Shown one piece after another: positions 18,411 through 25,876 of a stretch of 64,000 nucleotides of DNA. Made by a program: the position numbers and the translations under genes. The stretch's first letter is position 1, and the number at the start of each line of letters is the position of its first letter. The stretch lies in NCBI GenBank assembly GCA_040752975.1, contig JBFMHF010000007.1:1-64000 (forward strand), in the 5' to 3' direction. Source of the stretch: JADLDB01 sp040752975 (lineage in GTDB: Bacteria > Myxococcota > Myxococcia > Myxococcales > Myxococcaceae). A model generated the notes under the pieces. That model saw only the letters and a list, made by a program, of their open reading frames with translations, was not told the DNA's origin and did no database searches.

Positions 18411-18938
18411 ATGGGGCCCAAAGCGCCCCGCGAGGCGGCGTCCGGCGGTCTGACCCGGGAAGAGGTGCAGGCCTTGTATGCGCAGTTCTCCCCGGTGGTG
18501 TACCGGCGGGCGCGGGTGTTGCTGGGGCGCGACGCGGACGCGTGGGACGCGGTGCAGGAGGTCTTCGAGAAGATGCTGTCCCAGGGCGCCACCTTTCGCC
18601 GCGAGGCGAGGCCGATGACGTGGGTGTACCGCGTCACCACCAACGTCGCGCTCAACCTGCTGCGCTCCCGCCGTGTGCGCGAGCCGGCCCTCGCGGTGGT
18701 GTCCGACGAGCCGGGCGTGGGCCCCGAGGCGGTGGAGGCGCGCATGCTGCTGGCGAAGTGGCTCCAGCACCTCACCGAGCGCGAGGTGGAGGTGGCGGCG
18801 CTGCTCTACCTCGACGGCCTTACGCAGCAGGAGGTGGCCGACGTACTGGGGCTGTCGCGGAAGACCATCGTGCGGGAGGTGGAGGAACTGCGAGCGAAGC
18901 TGGAGGCGTTGAGCGCCCTGCCCGGAGGTGTCACGTGA
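18411..18938 (+). CDS. ECF-type RNA polymerase sigma factor
   Basis: This encodes 175 residues, typical of ECF sigma factors, which have only regions 2 and 4. Region 2 is seen in VQALYAQFSPVVYRRARVLLGRD (here VQALYAQF ... ARVLLGRD), DAVQEVFEKM and the promoter-melting MTWVYRVTTNVALNLLRS. Region 4 shows LTEREVEVAALLYLDGLT, then the helix-turn-helix QEVADVLGLSRKTIVREV. The downstream anti-sigma gene overlaps its stop by 4 nt (GTGA), so the two are co-translated. It probably directs core polymerase to this operon and others when the anti-sigma factor releases it. Confidence 0.93.
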   Translation: MGPKAPREAASGGLTREEVQALYAQFSPVVYRRARVLLGRDADAWDAVQEVFEKMLSQGATFRREARPMTWVYRVTTNVALNLLRSRRVREPALAVVSDEPGVGPEAVEARMLLAKWLQHLTEREVEVAALLYLDGLTQQEVADVLGLSRKTIVREVEELRAKLEALSALPGGVT

Positions 18939-19660
18939 GCGAGCACCTCTCGATGCTGGTCCTCGACGAGGTGGCGGCGGGCCTGCCCGTCAGCGCGGAA
19001 GCGAGCGCGCACCTCGAGTCGTGCGAGGCGTGCCGGATGAAGCTGGACGAACTCAGGGCCTCGCGCGCGTCCGTCGCGGCGAATCCGTCGTCGGCGCGCA
19101 CGCTGGAGAAGCTCCTCGCGAAGGCGGAGGCGCCCGCGCCGAAGCGAGGCCTGAGGCTGGTGCATGTGGCGGCGGTGGCGTTGCCGCTGGCGGCGGCGCT
19201 GGCGCTGCTCGTCTTCAACCCGATTCGCCAGGGGGGCGATGACACCCGCCTCAAGGGCGCGCCGGCGGTTGAGTTGCTCGATGCGCAGGGTCGCGCGGTG
19301 ACGAAGGCGAAGCCCGGAGAGACGCTGACGCTGACGGTGGGCGGCGCCGGCTACCCCTACGCCGTGGTGGTGGCCATCGACGCGCAGGGCCTCTCGACGC
19401 TGTGGCCGAAGACGGGCGGAGAGCTCGGCGCGCTGGAGCGCGGGGCGCGGGTGCCGCTGGACACCCTGACGGTGACGCCAGGCGACGTGCGGGTGGTGGC
19501 CCTCTTTTCTTCGAAGCCGCTCCTCCTCGGAAAGCTGACGACGCCGCTGGTGAACGAGGTGATGAAGCGCGCGCAGGCGCGGCAGTCGCCGCTGGACCTC
19601 GAAGTGCCGCCGGGACTGGCCGAGGCCTCGGCGTCCGTGCGGCTCGAGGTGGCGCCGTGA
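18935..19660 (+). CDS. Zinc-finger anti-sigma factor with periplasmic DUF4384-like domain
   Basis: This encodes 241 residues from a GTG at 18935 overlapping the sigma-gene stop. Residues 1-65 are an anti-sigma zinc finger (ZAS type) with His-x3-Cys-x2-Cys in HLESCEACRMKLDEL. One membrane helix (HVAAVALPLAAALALLVF, about residues 70-90) follows. The outer part resembles DUF4384: GETLTLTVGGAGYPYAVVV, then STLWPK and DVRVVALFSSKPL. DUF4384-like domains are often found with caspase-like domains, and here a caspase-like gene lies downstream. The protein probably holds the ECF factor at the membrane until a periplasmic signal arrives. Its last 15 bases (GAGGTGGCGCCGTGA) are the first unit of the repeat array that follows. 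Confidence 0.88.
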   Translation: MSEHLSMLVLDEVAAGLPVSAEASAHLESCEACRMKLDELRASRASVAANPSSARTLEKLLAKAEAPAPKRGLRLVHVAAVALPLAAALALLVFNPIRQGGDDTRLKGAPAVELLDAQGRAVTKAKPGETLTLTVGGAGYPYAVVVAIDAQGLSTLWPKTGGELGALERGARVPLDTLTVTPGDVRVVALFSSKPLLLGKLTTPLVNEVMKRAQARQSPLDLEVPPGLAEASASVRLEVAP

Positions 19661-20045
19661 AGAGTCCTGCTCTCCCGCGTCGGGAGAGGAAGGCGCCGGC
19701 GCGAGCGCCAGTGCGGGCGATGCGGGCCTGCGAGGTGACGCCGTGAGGTCTCTCCTGCGTCGCGAGAAGACAAAGGGCAGCGCCAGCACGGGCGTTTGGG
19801 CGGGCGTGGCGGCCTGCGAGGTGACGCCGTGAGTCCCGCTCTCGCGCGCCGGCAACAGGCGAGAGCAGCGCCAGCATGGGCCTTTGTGTGGGCGATGCGG
19901 GCCTGCGAGGTGACGCCGTGAGGTCTCTCCTGCGTCGCGAGAAGACAAAGGGCAGCGCCAGCACGGGCGTTTGGGCGGGCGTGGCGGCCTGCGAGGTGAC
20001 GCCGTGAGTCCCGCTCTCGCGCGCCGGCAACAGGCGAAGAGCAGC
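19646..20045 (+). repeat. Five-unit tandem array (86/86/89/86 nt) between anti-sigma and caspase genes
   Basis: The 15-mer GAGGTG[GA]CGCCGTGA begins at 19646 (the end of the anti-sigma gene), 19732, 19818, 19907 and 19993, giving spacings of 86, 86, 89 and 86 nt. Units 2 and 4 are identical, as are units 3 and 5 until near 20037, so 19715-19862 is repeated exactly at 19890-20037 (148 bp, offset 175). After the 15-mer each unit carries an inverted repeat (for example CTCTCCCG-CGT-CGGGAGAG in unit 1) and then a GC-rich arm ending GGCCTGC. Copies of the form ATGCGGGCCTGCGAGGTGA make an eight-codon frame ending at each TGA. Most of the 472-nt gap between genes is this array; 20046-20132 shows nothing further. 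Confidence 0.9.
19670..19688 (+). other. Perfect 8-bp hairpin just after the anti-sigma stop codon
   Basis: CTCTCCCG at 19670-19677 pairs perfectly with CGGGAGAG at 19681-19688 around a CGT loop, 9 nt after the stop codon of the anti-sigma gene. No T-run follows, so it is not a classical intrinsic terminator. Equivalent stems occur in the later array units, such as GCTCTCGC with GCGAGAGC in unit 3. It may act as an RNA-stability or attenuation stem. Confidence 0.6.
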
Positions 20046-20132
20046 CCTGGTGCGGACGGGGCAGGCCAGCGTGGGGGCAGGCCGCGGGTGCTCCCTCCGA
20101 GCGAGTCCGGCGGGCCTGAAGACGTACTCTCC

Positions 20133-21680
20133 GTGAAGCGCCGGCCACGTCCTTCACGCGCGGCCGGGCGAGGTCTGCTCGTCCCCCTGCTGCTGCTCGC
20201 GTCCACCTCCGCGCTGGCCGAGGGCCGCCGCTTCGCGCTCGTCATCGGAGAGAATCGCGGCCTCCTCACCGAAGAGCACCTGCGCTTCGCCGAGGCTGAC
20301 GCGCAGCGCTTCCGCGACGCGCTGGTGGAGGTGGGCGGCGTCTCCGTGAGTGACGTGACGCTCCTCACCGGGGCCACGGCGCCGCAGGTACGGGAGGCCC
20401 TCGCGGCGCTCTCGGCGAAGATGGCCGGCGGCACCCACGAGCGGCTCACCATCTTCCTCTCGTCGCACGCGGGCGACGGGGTGCTGCACCTCGCGGGCAC
20501 GGAGCTGCCGCTGCAGGAGTTGGTGGACTTCGTGAAGGCCGCGCCGGTGCGGGTGGGCCTCCTCGTCGTCGACGCGTGCCAATCGGGCTCGGTGACGCGC
20601 CTCAAAGGGCTCAAGTCCTCGGAGCTGCCGCCGACGCGCCTCGAGGCCACCGGCGTGGAGGGGCGTGTCTTCATCTCCGCCTCGGGCGCAGACGAGTACG
20701 CGCAGGAGTCCGACTCCCTGGGCGGCAGCTACTTCACGCACTTCCTCGTCGCGGGCCTGCGGGGCGCTGCGGACACGTCGAAGGACGGCCGGGTGACGTT
20801 GGACGAGGCGTACGCGTGGGCCTGGGCGCGCACCATCGAGGCCACCTTCGCCACGCGGGGCGGCGTCCAGCGCCCGGCCTTCTCGGTGGACTTGCGCGGG
20901 CAGGGGCAGCTCGTCCTCTCGGAGCCCGGGGCCGCGCGGGCGCGTCTCACGCTGGCGGTGGAGGCGCCGGGCCGCTGGCTGGTGGTGGCCGACGAGTCGG
21001 GCGCGGTGCTGGCGGACGTCGACAAGCCGGCGGGGCCTCTGACATTGGCGCTCCCGGCGGGGCACTACCGCCTCAAGCTGCGGACGAAGGACGGGCTGCT
21101 GGAGCGCGACGTGACGGTGCCCGCGGTGGGCAGCGCGGTGGTGCGCGGAGAGGACCTCGAGCGCGCCTCGCTGGTGCAGGTGGCGGCGAAGGGTGGGCCC
21201 GAAGCGGCGCTGGTGCTGTCGCTGGGCGGTGGCGTCTCCTCGGGCCTCGTCAGCGGCCTCACCGTGCAGCCCGGTGTGGAGCTCAAGCTGCGGCGGGACG
21301 CCCACCTCGCGGGGCCCCTCAACCAGTTCGCGGTGTCCGTCGGCTGGCGGACGGGCACGTCGAGCGATCCCCAGCCCTTCACCCAGAATGAAGTCGAGCT
21401 GCGCGCCGGCACGGGGCATCGCTTCGCGTGGAAGCGCGGCAGCGTGGCGGTGGGGCTCGAGCTGGGGCCCTTGTTGGTCTTCCAGGGGCTGCCCGACGCC
21501 AGCGCCCGCACCAGCCTCGGCCTGGTGGGCGTCTTCGACCTGGAAGGGCGACTGAAGGTGGGCGGGCCCGTCGAGCTCTTCCTCCTCGGCACCGGTGGCG
21601 CGGCCCTGGTGAAGAAGCTGACGGCGCTGGCGCTGGTGCCCCGCCTCGGCGCGACGGCGGGCGTGGCGGTCACCTTCTGA
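20133..21680 (+). CDS. Caspase-like (peptidase C14) protein with C-terminal outer-membrane barrel
   Basis: This encodes 515 residues from a GTG at 20133, directly before a signal peptide (basic start, then GLLVPLLLLASTSALAEG). The caspase-like p20 fold follows: RRFALVIGENRG, the catalytic His at residue 112 in FLSSHAGDG, and the catalytic Cys at residue 149 in VVDACQSG. Residues about 270-365 look like a PEGA-type beta domain (LTLALPAGHYRLKLRTKDG). The remainder has alternating strands and ends in GVAVTF, suggesting an outer-membrane barrel of about eight strands. The protease would therefore face the periplasm. It is the third gene after an ECF sigma and anti-sigma pair, separated by the repeat array. 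The frame opens earlier (GTG at 20004), but that part is repeat sequence. Confidence 0.88.
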   Translation: MKRRPRPSRAAGRGLLVPLLLLASTSALAEGRRFALVIGENRGLLTEEHLRFAEADAQRFRDALVEVGGVSVSDVTLLTGATAPQVREALAALSAKMAGGTHERLTIFLSSHAGDGVLHLAGTELPLQELVDFVKAAPVRVGLLVVDACQSGSVTRLKGLKSSELPPTRLEATGVEGRVFISASGADEYAQESDSLGGSYFTHFLVAGLRGAADTSKDGRVTLDEAYAWAWARTIEATFATRGGVQRPAFSVDLRGQGQLVLSEPGAARARLTLAVEAPGRWLVVADESGAVLADVDKPAGPLTLALPAGHYRLKLRTKDGLLERDVTVPAVGSAVVRGEDLERASLVQVAAKGGPEAALVLSLGGGVSSGLVSGLTVQPGVELKLRRDAHLAGPLNQFAVSVGWRTGTSSDPQPFTQNEVELRAGTGHRFAWKRGSVAVGLELGPLLVFQGLPDASARTSLGLVGVFDLEGRLKVGGPVELFLLGTGGAALVKKLTALALVPRLGATAGVAVTF

Positions 21681-21712
21681 CATTCCGACCGGCCTGCGGC
21701 GGTGAGGGGTGG

Positions 21713-21745
21713 CAGTCCGGCGCCCTGGCTGCTCGAGGCGGACTG
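21713..21745. other. 7-bp inverted repeat between convergent genes
   Basis: CAGTCCG at 21713-21719 and CGGACTG at 21739-21745 form a perfect 7-bp stem with a 19-nt loop, in the 120-nt gap between the caspase-like gene and the convergent repeat-companion gene. There is no T-run, so terminator function is only a possibility. Confidence 0.3.
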
Positions 21746-21800
21746 ACTGCAGCGCCGTCTTCGTTGAGGCTCGTCGCGCCGCAGCCGCCCTCGCCGTCCG

Positions 21801-22104
21801 TCACAGCACCTCGAGCGTCTTCCCCGCCACCAGCACTTCTCCGGCGGGCCCAAAGCCCACGCGGTTGACGTACCCCTGCGGTTGCACGGTGCGCACCGGC
21901 TCCAGCGTCGCGGCCTTCGCCACCACCACCTTCGCGCCCTTCCTCCCTTCCAGCGTGACGAGATACGCGCCGTCCGGGGACATCCACAGGTCGTGTCCCT
22001 CCGTCAGGGGCAGCTTCGCCGCGACTTTCCCTGTGCTCGGGTCCCACTTCACGACGCCGTCGGGCGTGCGCCCATAGAGGAAACCTCCACGCACTGTGGC
22101 CCGG
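21801..22104 (-). pseudogene. Out-of-frame C-terminal end of the repeat-companion protein
   Basis: About 100 residues read in a different phase from the main gene: TVRGGFLYGRTPDGVVKWD, then LTEGHDLWMSPDGAYLVTLEG and GYVNRVGFGPAGEVLVAGK, ending before 21801. These are WD40-like propeller strands that continue the propeller sequence of the upstream frame (22049-24169). Protein sense crosses from one frame to the other around the GC run at 22098-22104, which needs a single-base deletion or a two-base insertion. Either the gene is mutated or there is a sequencing error at this run. Confidence 0.75.
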
Positions 22105-24169
22105 TGAAGGACAGGCCTCCTTCCAGGGGGACGCCCTTGCTGGAACCCTCGCGCAGCACTTCGTAGGGAAGGCCATTGCCCTTCCAGCGCGTCCACCAGG
22201 CCCCGTCGGGGCTCAGCACGGACGCCTTGCCTGCGCCTCGCGGGGGCGGGAGCTCTTTCCTCTTCTCCAGGTCGAAGCGCACCCCGCCGCGTCCGGTGGT
22301 GGCCAGGCGCTCGTCGTCCGACAGCTGCAGCTCGCAGGGCTCGGCCTTCAGCCTCGAGGAAAAGAGCTGCGCGCCTCCCCGAGTGAGGTCCAGCACCTGC
22401 AGCCGCTTGTACGAGAGCAGCAGGGCCCGCGTGCCGTTGGCGTACACCAGCGCGTCGTCGACGTCGTCCAGCGGCACCGTCCGCTTCACCTCCAGCGACG
22501 GGAAGGTCACGAAGTGCAGCCGGGAGTTCTCCACCACCACCAGTGTGCCGTCGGCCTGCATCCCCATCGCCTTGACGTTGCCCAGCTCGCCCAGTCGCTG
22601 CGGCCCTTCCGCCGCGCGGGCTGCTGTTTCGAAGGCGCTGGGCTGCCCCCGGGCTTTCAAGCGCTCGCCGACGGCCTTCTTGACCTCGGCCGGGAGCGTT
22701 GCGCCCTTCGCCACCTGGTAGTCCACCGACTCCAGCGTGTTGGGCGGCAGGCTCTTTAGCGGCATCATCACGCGTGAGGCCGACGAGCTGGACACGGTGA
22801 CGGTGAGGGCTGAGAGGTGGCTGTCCTTGCCGCGGCGGAAAGTCAGTCCGTCGCCGACCCAGAGCTCTCCCACACCGAGCCGCGAGACGACGGGCAGAAG
22901 CTTCCCTGGCGCGCGGGACTGCACGCGGAGGGTCTTCACGCCGCCCAGCGAAGGGATGTTGGAGAACCAGGCGTCGTCCACCTCGTCGGTGATGCTCAAC
23001 GAGGTGAGTTTCGGGAATTTCGTGGGCTGTGCCGCGAGGAGTTCCTGGAGGAGGTGCGGCTGTCCGAAGGCCACCGAGAGCTCCTCCAGCCGCGGCCAGC
23101 CGTCCGAGGCCAGCAGGTGGGGGACGTGCACGCCCACGGCCCGCTTGAGCCAGCGCATCGACGGGCCCGCCCAGCGGCAGAAGGGCACCTGCTCGGCCGG
23201 CGGGTACGAGGCGCTCCACGTCAGCTCCTCGAAGGTGGCCCACTCAGGCAGGTTGCCGTACTTCTCCGCGTCCGCCTGGTGGCGGAACTTCACCAGCCCG
23301 ACGGCGGGGAAGCCGCGGCGGAACTCGAAGTCGGCGCCCAGCACCGGCGCCAGCGGCCCCAGCCACTTCTTCCCGTGGGCCTTGAGGAGCGCCTTCGCCT
23401 TCTTCTCATCGGTGCCGGCGCACTGGAGGGCGATGAACTCCCCGCGTGGGTCTCCGCGCTCCTGCAGCACGTCCGCCAGCACCAGCCGCGGCGCGTCGTC
23501 CTCCGGGTTGTCGTAGACGGCGCGCAACAGCGTCGCCTCGTCCCGGCCATCGCTCGCGGGTTTCTTCGCCGGCACGCGGGCCAGCGCCGCACGGATGGCC
23601 TCGAGCTGCTTTTCGTCCGCCGGGGAGAGCGCAGGGGCCTCTGGGGGGAGTTGGCTGATGCTGCGGGCGAAGGCGCGCTCCAGCCAGCCCCGGATGCCCT
23701 CGCGCACCTTCCAGGTCTTCGGCAGGGAGGCGGACAGCGCGACGAAGCGGGGGTCTCCGGACGCGGCCACCACCCCGAAGGCCGCCGTCCACGCGCGCTT
23801 CGAGGAGTCGGAGGACCAGGGCACCTCGGCGAGGAGCCGCTCGACGGCGCGCGACGTCCTCGGGTCCTTCGCCCAGGCGGCGGCCACGTCGAGGCGGTCC
23901 TGCGCCTCGGCCAGCGTGGCGCCCTTCAGCGCGGACAGCAGCGGTCCCCGCGCCGGCGGCTTCGCCTTCTTCGCCAGGTCCAACCAGGCTCGTCCGTCGC
24001 CCTCGAAGGGCGGGCGGGCCTCGGCGTCCTCCACGGCCAGCACCACCTCGCGCAGGGCTTCGGTGGGAGAGCGCTCCCACGCCGTGAGGAGCGCGGTGAG
24101 GGTCGCGTCCCACTTCCCGTCGCGTGCCAGTTCGGCTGCCTGCGCCAGCGCCTTCGACACCGTGCTCAT
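22049..24169 (-). CDS. Repeat-companion (TIGR02996) / leucine-rich-like / propeller protein, frameshifted near its end
   Basis: The intact frame is 706 residues from MSTVSKALAQAAELARDGKW at 24169. Residues about 1-200 are Ala-rich helices. Residues about 210-260 match the TIGR02996 repeat-companion domain seen in myxobacteria: AVYDNPEDDAPRLVLADVLQ, then ERGDPRGEFIALQCA. Leucine-rich-like segments follow (WPRLEELSVAFGQPHLLQEL, FPKLTSLSITDEVDDAW). Propeller-like strands then run to the end (SVLSPDGAWWTRWKG). After about residue 690 the frame runs into unrelated sequence and stops at 22049, while the natural end continues in another phase to 21801. The restored protein would be about 789 residues and cytoplasmic, with no signal peptide. 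It probably mediates protein-protein contacts; no enzyme motif is visible. Confidence 0.8.
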   Translation of the reverse strand: MSTVSKALAQAAELARDGKWDATLTALLTAWERSPTEALREVVLAVEDAEARPPFEGDGRAWLDLAKKAKPPARGPLLSALKGATLAEAQDRLDVAAAWAKDPRTSRAVERLLAEVPWSSDSSKRAWTAAFGVVAASGDPRFVALSASLPKTWKVREGIRGWLERAFARSISQLPPEAPALSPADEKQLEAIRAALARVPAKKPASDGRDEATLLRAVYDNPEDDAPRLVLADVLQERGDPRGEFIALQCAGTDEKKAKALLKAHGKKWLGPLAPVLGADFEFRRGFPAVGLVKFRHQADAEKYGNLPEWATFEELTWSASYPPAEQVPFCRWAGPSMRWLKRAVGVHVPHLLASDGWPRLEELSVAFGQPHLLQELLAAQPTKFPKLTSLSITDEVDDAWFSNIPSLGGVKTLRVQSRAPGKLLPVVSRLGVGELWVGDGLTFRRGKDSHLSALTVTVSSSSASRVMMPLKSLPPNTLESVDYQVAKGATLPAEVKKAVGERLKARGQPSAFETAARAAEGPQRLGELGNVKAMGMQADGTLVVVENSRLHFVTFPSLEVKRTVPLDDVDDALVYANGTRALLLSYKRLQVLDLTRGGAQLFSSRLKAEPCELQLSDDERLATTGRGGVRFDLEKRKELPPPRGAGKASVLSPDGAWWTRWKGNGLPYEVLREGSSKGVPLEGGLSFTGPQCVEVSSMGARPTAS

Positions 24170-24190
24170 GTCTTGGCCCCCCCTGTGAGA

Positions 24191-24348
24191 CTTCGGAACC
24201 GGGTGGCGGTGTTCTACCGTGCAGGCACCCTCGATGTCCCACGGCCGCCTCTGCGTGTCCAACCCTGACGAGATGAAGCCCGCGAGCGCCCGTCCCTCTT
24301 GGACACCTCCTCCGCGCCGGAGTGGTGGGCGTGGTGTGCGGGCTACCT
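24191..24348 (+). repeat. Duplicate of the promoter and 5' end of the Gly-rich lipoprotein gene (left copy)
   Basis: This segment closely matches 25116-25275, including CTTCGGAAC, GGGTGGCGGTGTTCTACCGT, TGCGTGTCCAACC and the start ATGAAGCCCGCGAGCGCC (ATG at 24273 versus 25202). Small indels separate the copies, one of them just after the start, so the left copy runs out of frame within about 20 codons and no longer encodes the lipoprotein signal peptide. It is a dead 5' fragment. The HEAT-repeat gene lies between the two copies. Confidence 0.85.
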
Positions 24349-24417
24349 CTTCGCCGGCGCGTACCTCACGCCCGCCGCCGAGAGCGAAGGAGCCAGGCTG
24401 GCCGCCGAGCTCGGCCT

Positions 24418-24903
24418 TCAGGTGTTCGGCCCGCCCCGGGTCCGGTGGGCCTTCAGGTGCGCGAGCGCATTGGCGGCCTGGATGCGAGCTCTGAGGTCGT
24501 CGTCGTCCAGGTCGATGTCCAGCTGCTCGTCATCGGTGAGGGGCTTCTGCCCACGCGCGAGCCGTGCGAGGGCCCTGAGCACGGCAGGCTCCGAGCGGCC
24601 GCGCTCCATCAGTGCCCACGCTGCGTCGTAGCGCACCCAGCCGACCTCGTCGGAGAGCCCACGGAGCAGGGCGTCGAGCACAGCCTTGCTCCTGAACAAC
24701 TTCGCTCGGCGAATGACGTGATAGCCGACGCGGCGCACGTGGAAGTTCTCGTGGACGGTCCATGCGAGTACGCGCCTGAGCCGCCGCCCGATGCCCGGAA
24801 GGCCAGCCAGCTTCGCCTCGAGCCGAATCTCTTCGATCGGCATGATGATGCTGCGGGTGGCGAGGGCGAAAACCTTTTTCTCAAGCGCGTCGAACGATGG
24901 CAT
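24418..24903 (-). CDS. HEAT-repeat-like small protein
   Basis: This encodes 161 residues starting MPSFDALEKKVFALATRS at 24903, with GGAA about 8 nt upstream. The protein is all-helical, with HEAT-type units: NFHVRRVGYHVIRRAKLFRS, VLDALLRGLSDEVGWVRYDA, AWALMERGRSEPAVLRALAR and a final RIQAANALAHLKAHR. An acidic loop (LDIDLDDDDL) precedes the last helix. There is no signal peptide, so it is probably a cytoplasmic scaffold or regulator. Its upstream region contains TTTATACC on the minus strand (near 24950), a plausible -10. It sits between two copies of a duplicated segment, which suggests arrival or capture during a rearrangement. Confidence 0.75.
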   Translation of the reverse strand: MPSFDALEKKVFALATRSIIMPIEEIRLEAKLAGLPGIGRRLRRVLAWTVHENFHVRRVGYHVIRRAKLFRSKAVLDALLRGLSDEVGWVRYDAAWALMERGRSEPAVLRALARLARGQKPLTDDEQLDIDLDDDDLRARIQAANALAHLKAHRTRGGPNT

Positions 24904-25115
24904 GTCTCATTTCCGCGCCTGGATTGTCGAGGACTGCCCGACTCGCACGGTATAAACACAGCACGAGGCCGAGAACAGGGGCAAGAGAAGGACTGAGCAG
25001 CACGACCTGAGGTCGCCGACGAGCGCCATCGAGACTCGTCTTCGAAGTCCCTGCGGGCGAGGAGCAGCACCCGTGGGGTACGGCGGCTCCCTCTGACCAT
25101 GGGAGTCTCGCGAGT

Positions 25116-25275
25116 CTTCGGAACAGGGTGGCGGTGTTCTACCGTGCGGACACTCTCGAATGTCCCACGGCGTCGCCTCTGCGTGTCCAACCCCTGACGA
25201 GATGAAGCCCGCGAGCGCCGGCGTTCCCTTCGGACACCTCCTCCGCGCCGGAGTGGTGGGCGTGGTGTGTGGCCT
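25116..25275 (+). repeat. Duplicate promoter/5' segment (right, functional copy)
   Basis: This is the partner of 24191-24348, offset by 925-929 nt. This copy leads into the intact Gly-rich lipoprotein gene. The shared part covers about 86 nt before the start codon and about 70 nt after it, so it probably includes the promoter and leader. The rest of the gap between the HEAT gene and the lipoprotein gene (24904-25115) shows only the putative minus-strand -10 near 24950. Confidence 0.85.
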
Positions 25276-25873
25276 CGCGGCACAGGGCTGCTTCGACCCG
25301 CTCTACGAGTCGGGCCAGCCGCTGGAGGACACCTGGGTGGTGTGCTGCGACGGCGCCTTCCTCGACACCTGCCTCTGTGAAAACACCGCCACCTGTCAGC
25401 AGGCGTTCGCCGTGTGCGCAGGCGGGATGTGCAGCCGTGGGACGAGCTGCGGGGGCACGGCCGATGGCGGTGCTGGAGGCGGCGCAGGGACAGGCGGCGG
25501 AACCGGTGGCGCGTCGGGAGGCGGCAGCGGCGGCGGTGGTGGCGGCTTCGGAGGAGGTACGGGAGGAGGAGCCGGCGGGGGAGGAGGCGGCTTTCTCGAC
25601 GCCGGGGTCCAGGACGGCGGCGTCTCCGATGCGGGCGTGGAGGACGGCGGCACGGGCGGCGGAACAGGTGGTGGCTTCGGTGGTGGTGCTGGCGGTGGCG
25701 CTGGTGGTGGCTTCGGCGGTGGCTCCGGCGGCGGAGGCCCCACTCGGTACGAGCCCTGCTGCGTCAACGGCGCCGTGACGAGCTGCGTGTGTCCAGCGTC
25801 GGGCTGCCTCGGCCTCACCTTCAAGCCGTGCGCGGCGGGCCGGTGCGTGGCCGCGGGCGCCTCCTGTCCGTGA
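25202..25873 (+). CDS. Gly-rich, Cys-rich lipoprotein
   Basis: This encodes 223 residues from the ATG at 25202; GACGAG directly before it is a weak ribosome site. The signal peptide ends in a lipobox-like LAAQGC. Two Cys-rich blocks (DTWVVCCDGAFLDTCLCENT near the N-terminus and YEPCCVNGAVTSCVCP near the C-terminus) resemble each other and flank a central Gly-rich linker of about 110 residues of the GGGTGGG/GGGFGGG kind with DAGV/DGGV breaks. The two blocks look like duplicated disulfide modules held apart by a flexible spacer. It is probably an outer-surface lipoprotein; function unknown. It is convergent with the next gene by 3 nt. Confidence 0.8.
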   Translation: MKPASAGVPFGHLLRAGVVGVVCGLAAQGCFDPLYESGQPLEDTWVVCCDGAFLDTCLCENTATCQQAFAVCAGGMCSRGTSCGGTADGGAGGGAGTGGGTGGASGGGSGGGGGGFGGGTGGGAGGGGGGFLDAGVQDGGVSDAGVEDGGTGGGTGGGFGGGAGGGAGGGFGGGSGGGGPTRYEPCCVNGAVTSCVCPASGCLGLTFKPCAAGRCVAAGASCP

Positions 25874-25876
25874 CGG

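Noticed and set aside
16085..18900. Long plus-strand open frame running through both FtsX permease genes into the anti-sigma gene
   Set aside because: Only its last 241 codons (from 18935) are a real protein; the rest is antisense to permeases with clear motifs.
19670..19688. Intrinsic terminator after the anti-sigma gene
   Set aside because: The stem is good, but it is followed by GAAGGCGCC with no T-run, and related stems recur in the array.
19646..20045. Possible CRISPR array
   Set aside because: Units are contiguous 86/89-nt tandem copies with near-identical spacers, not short repeats with unique spacers, and no cas gene is nearby.
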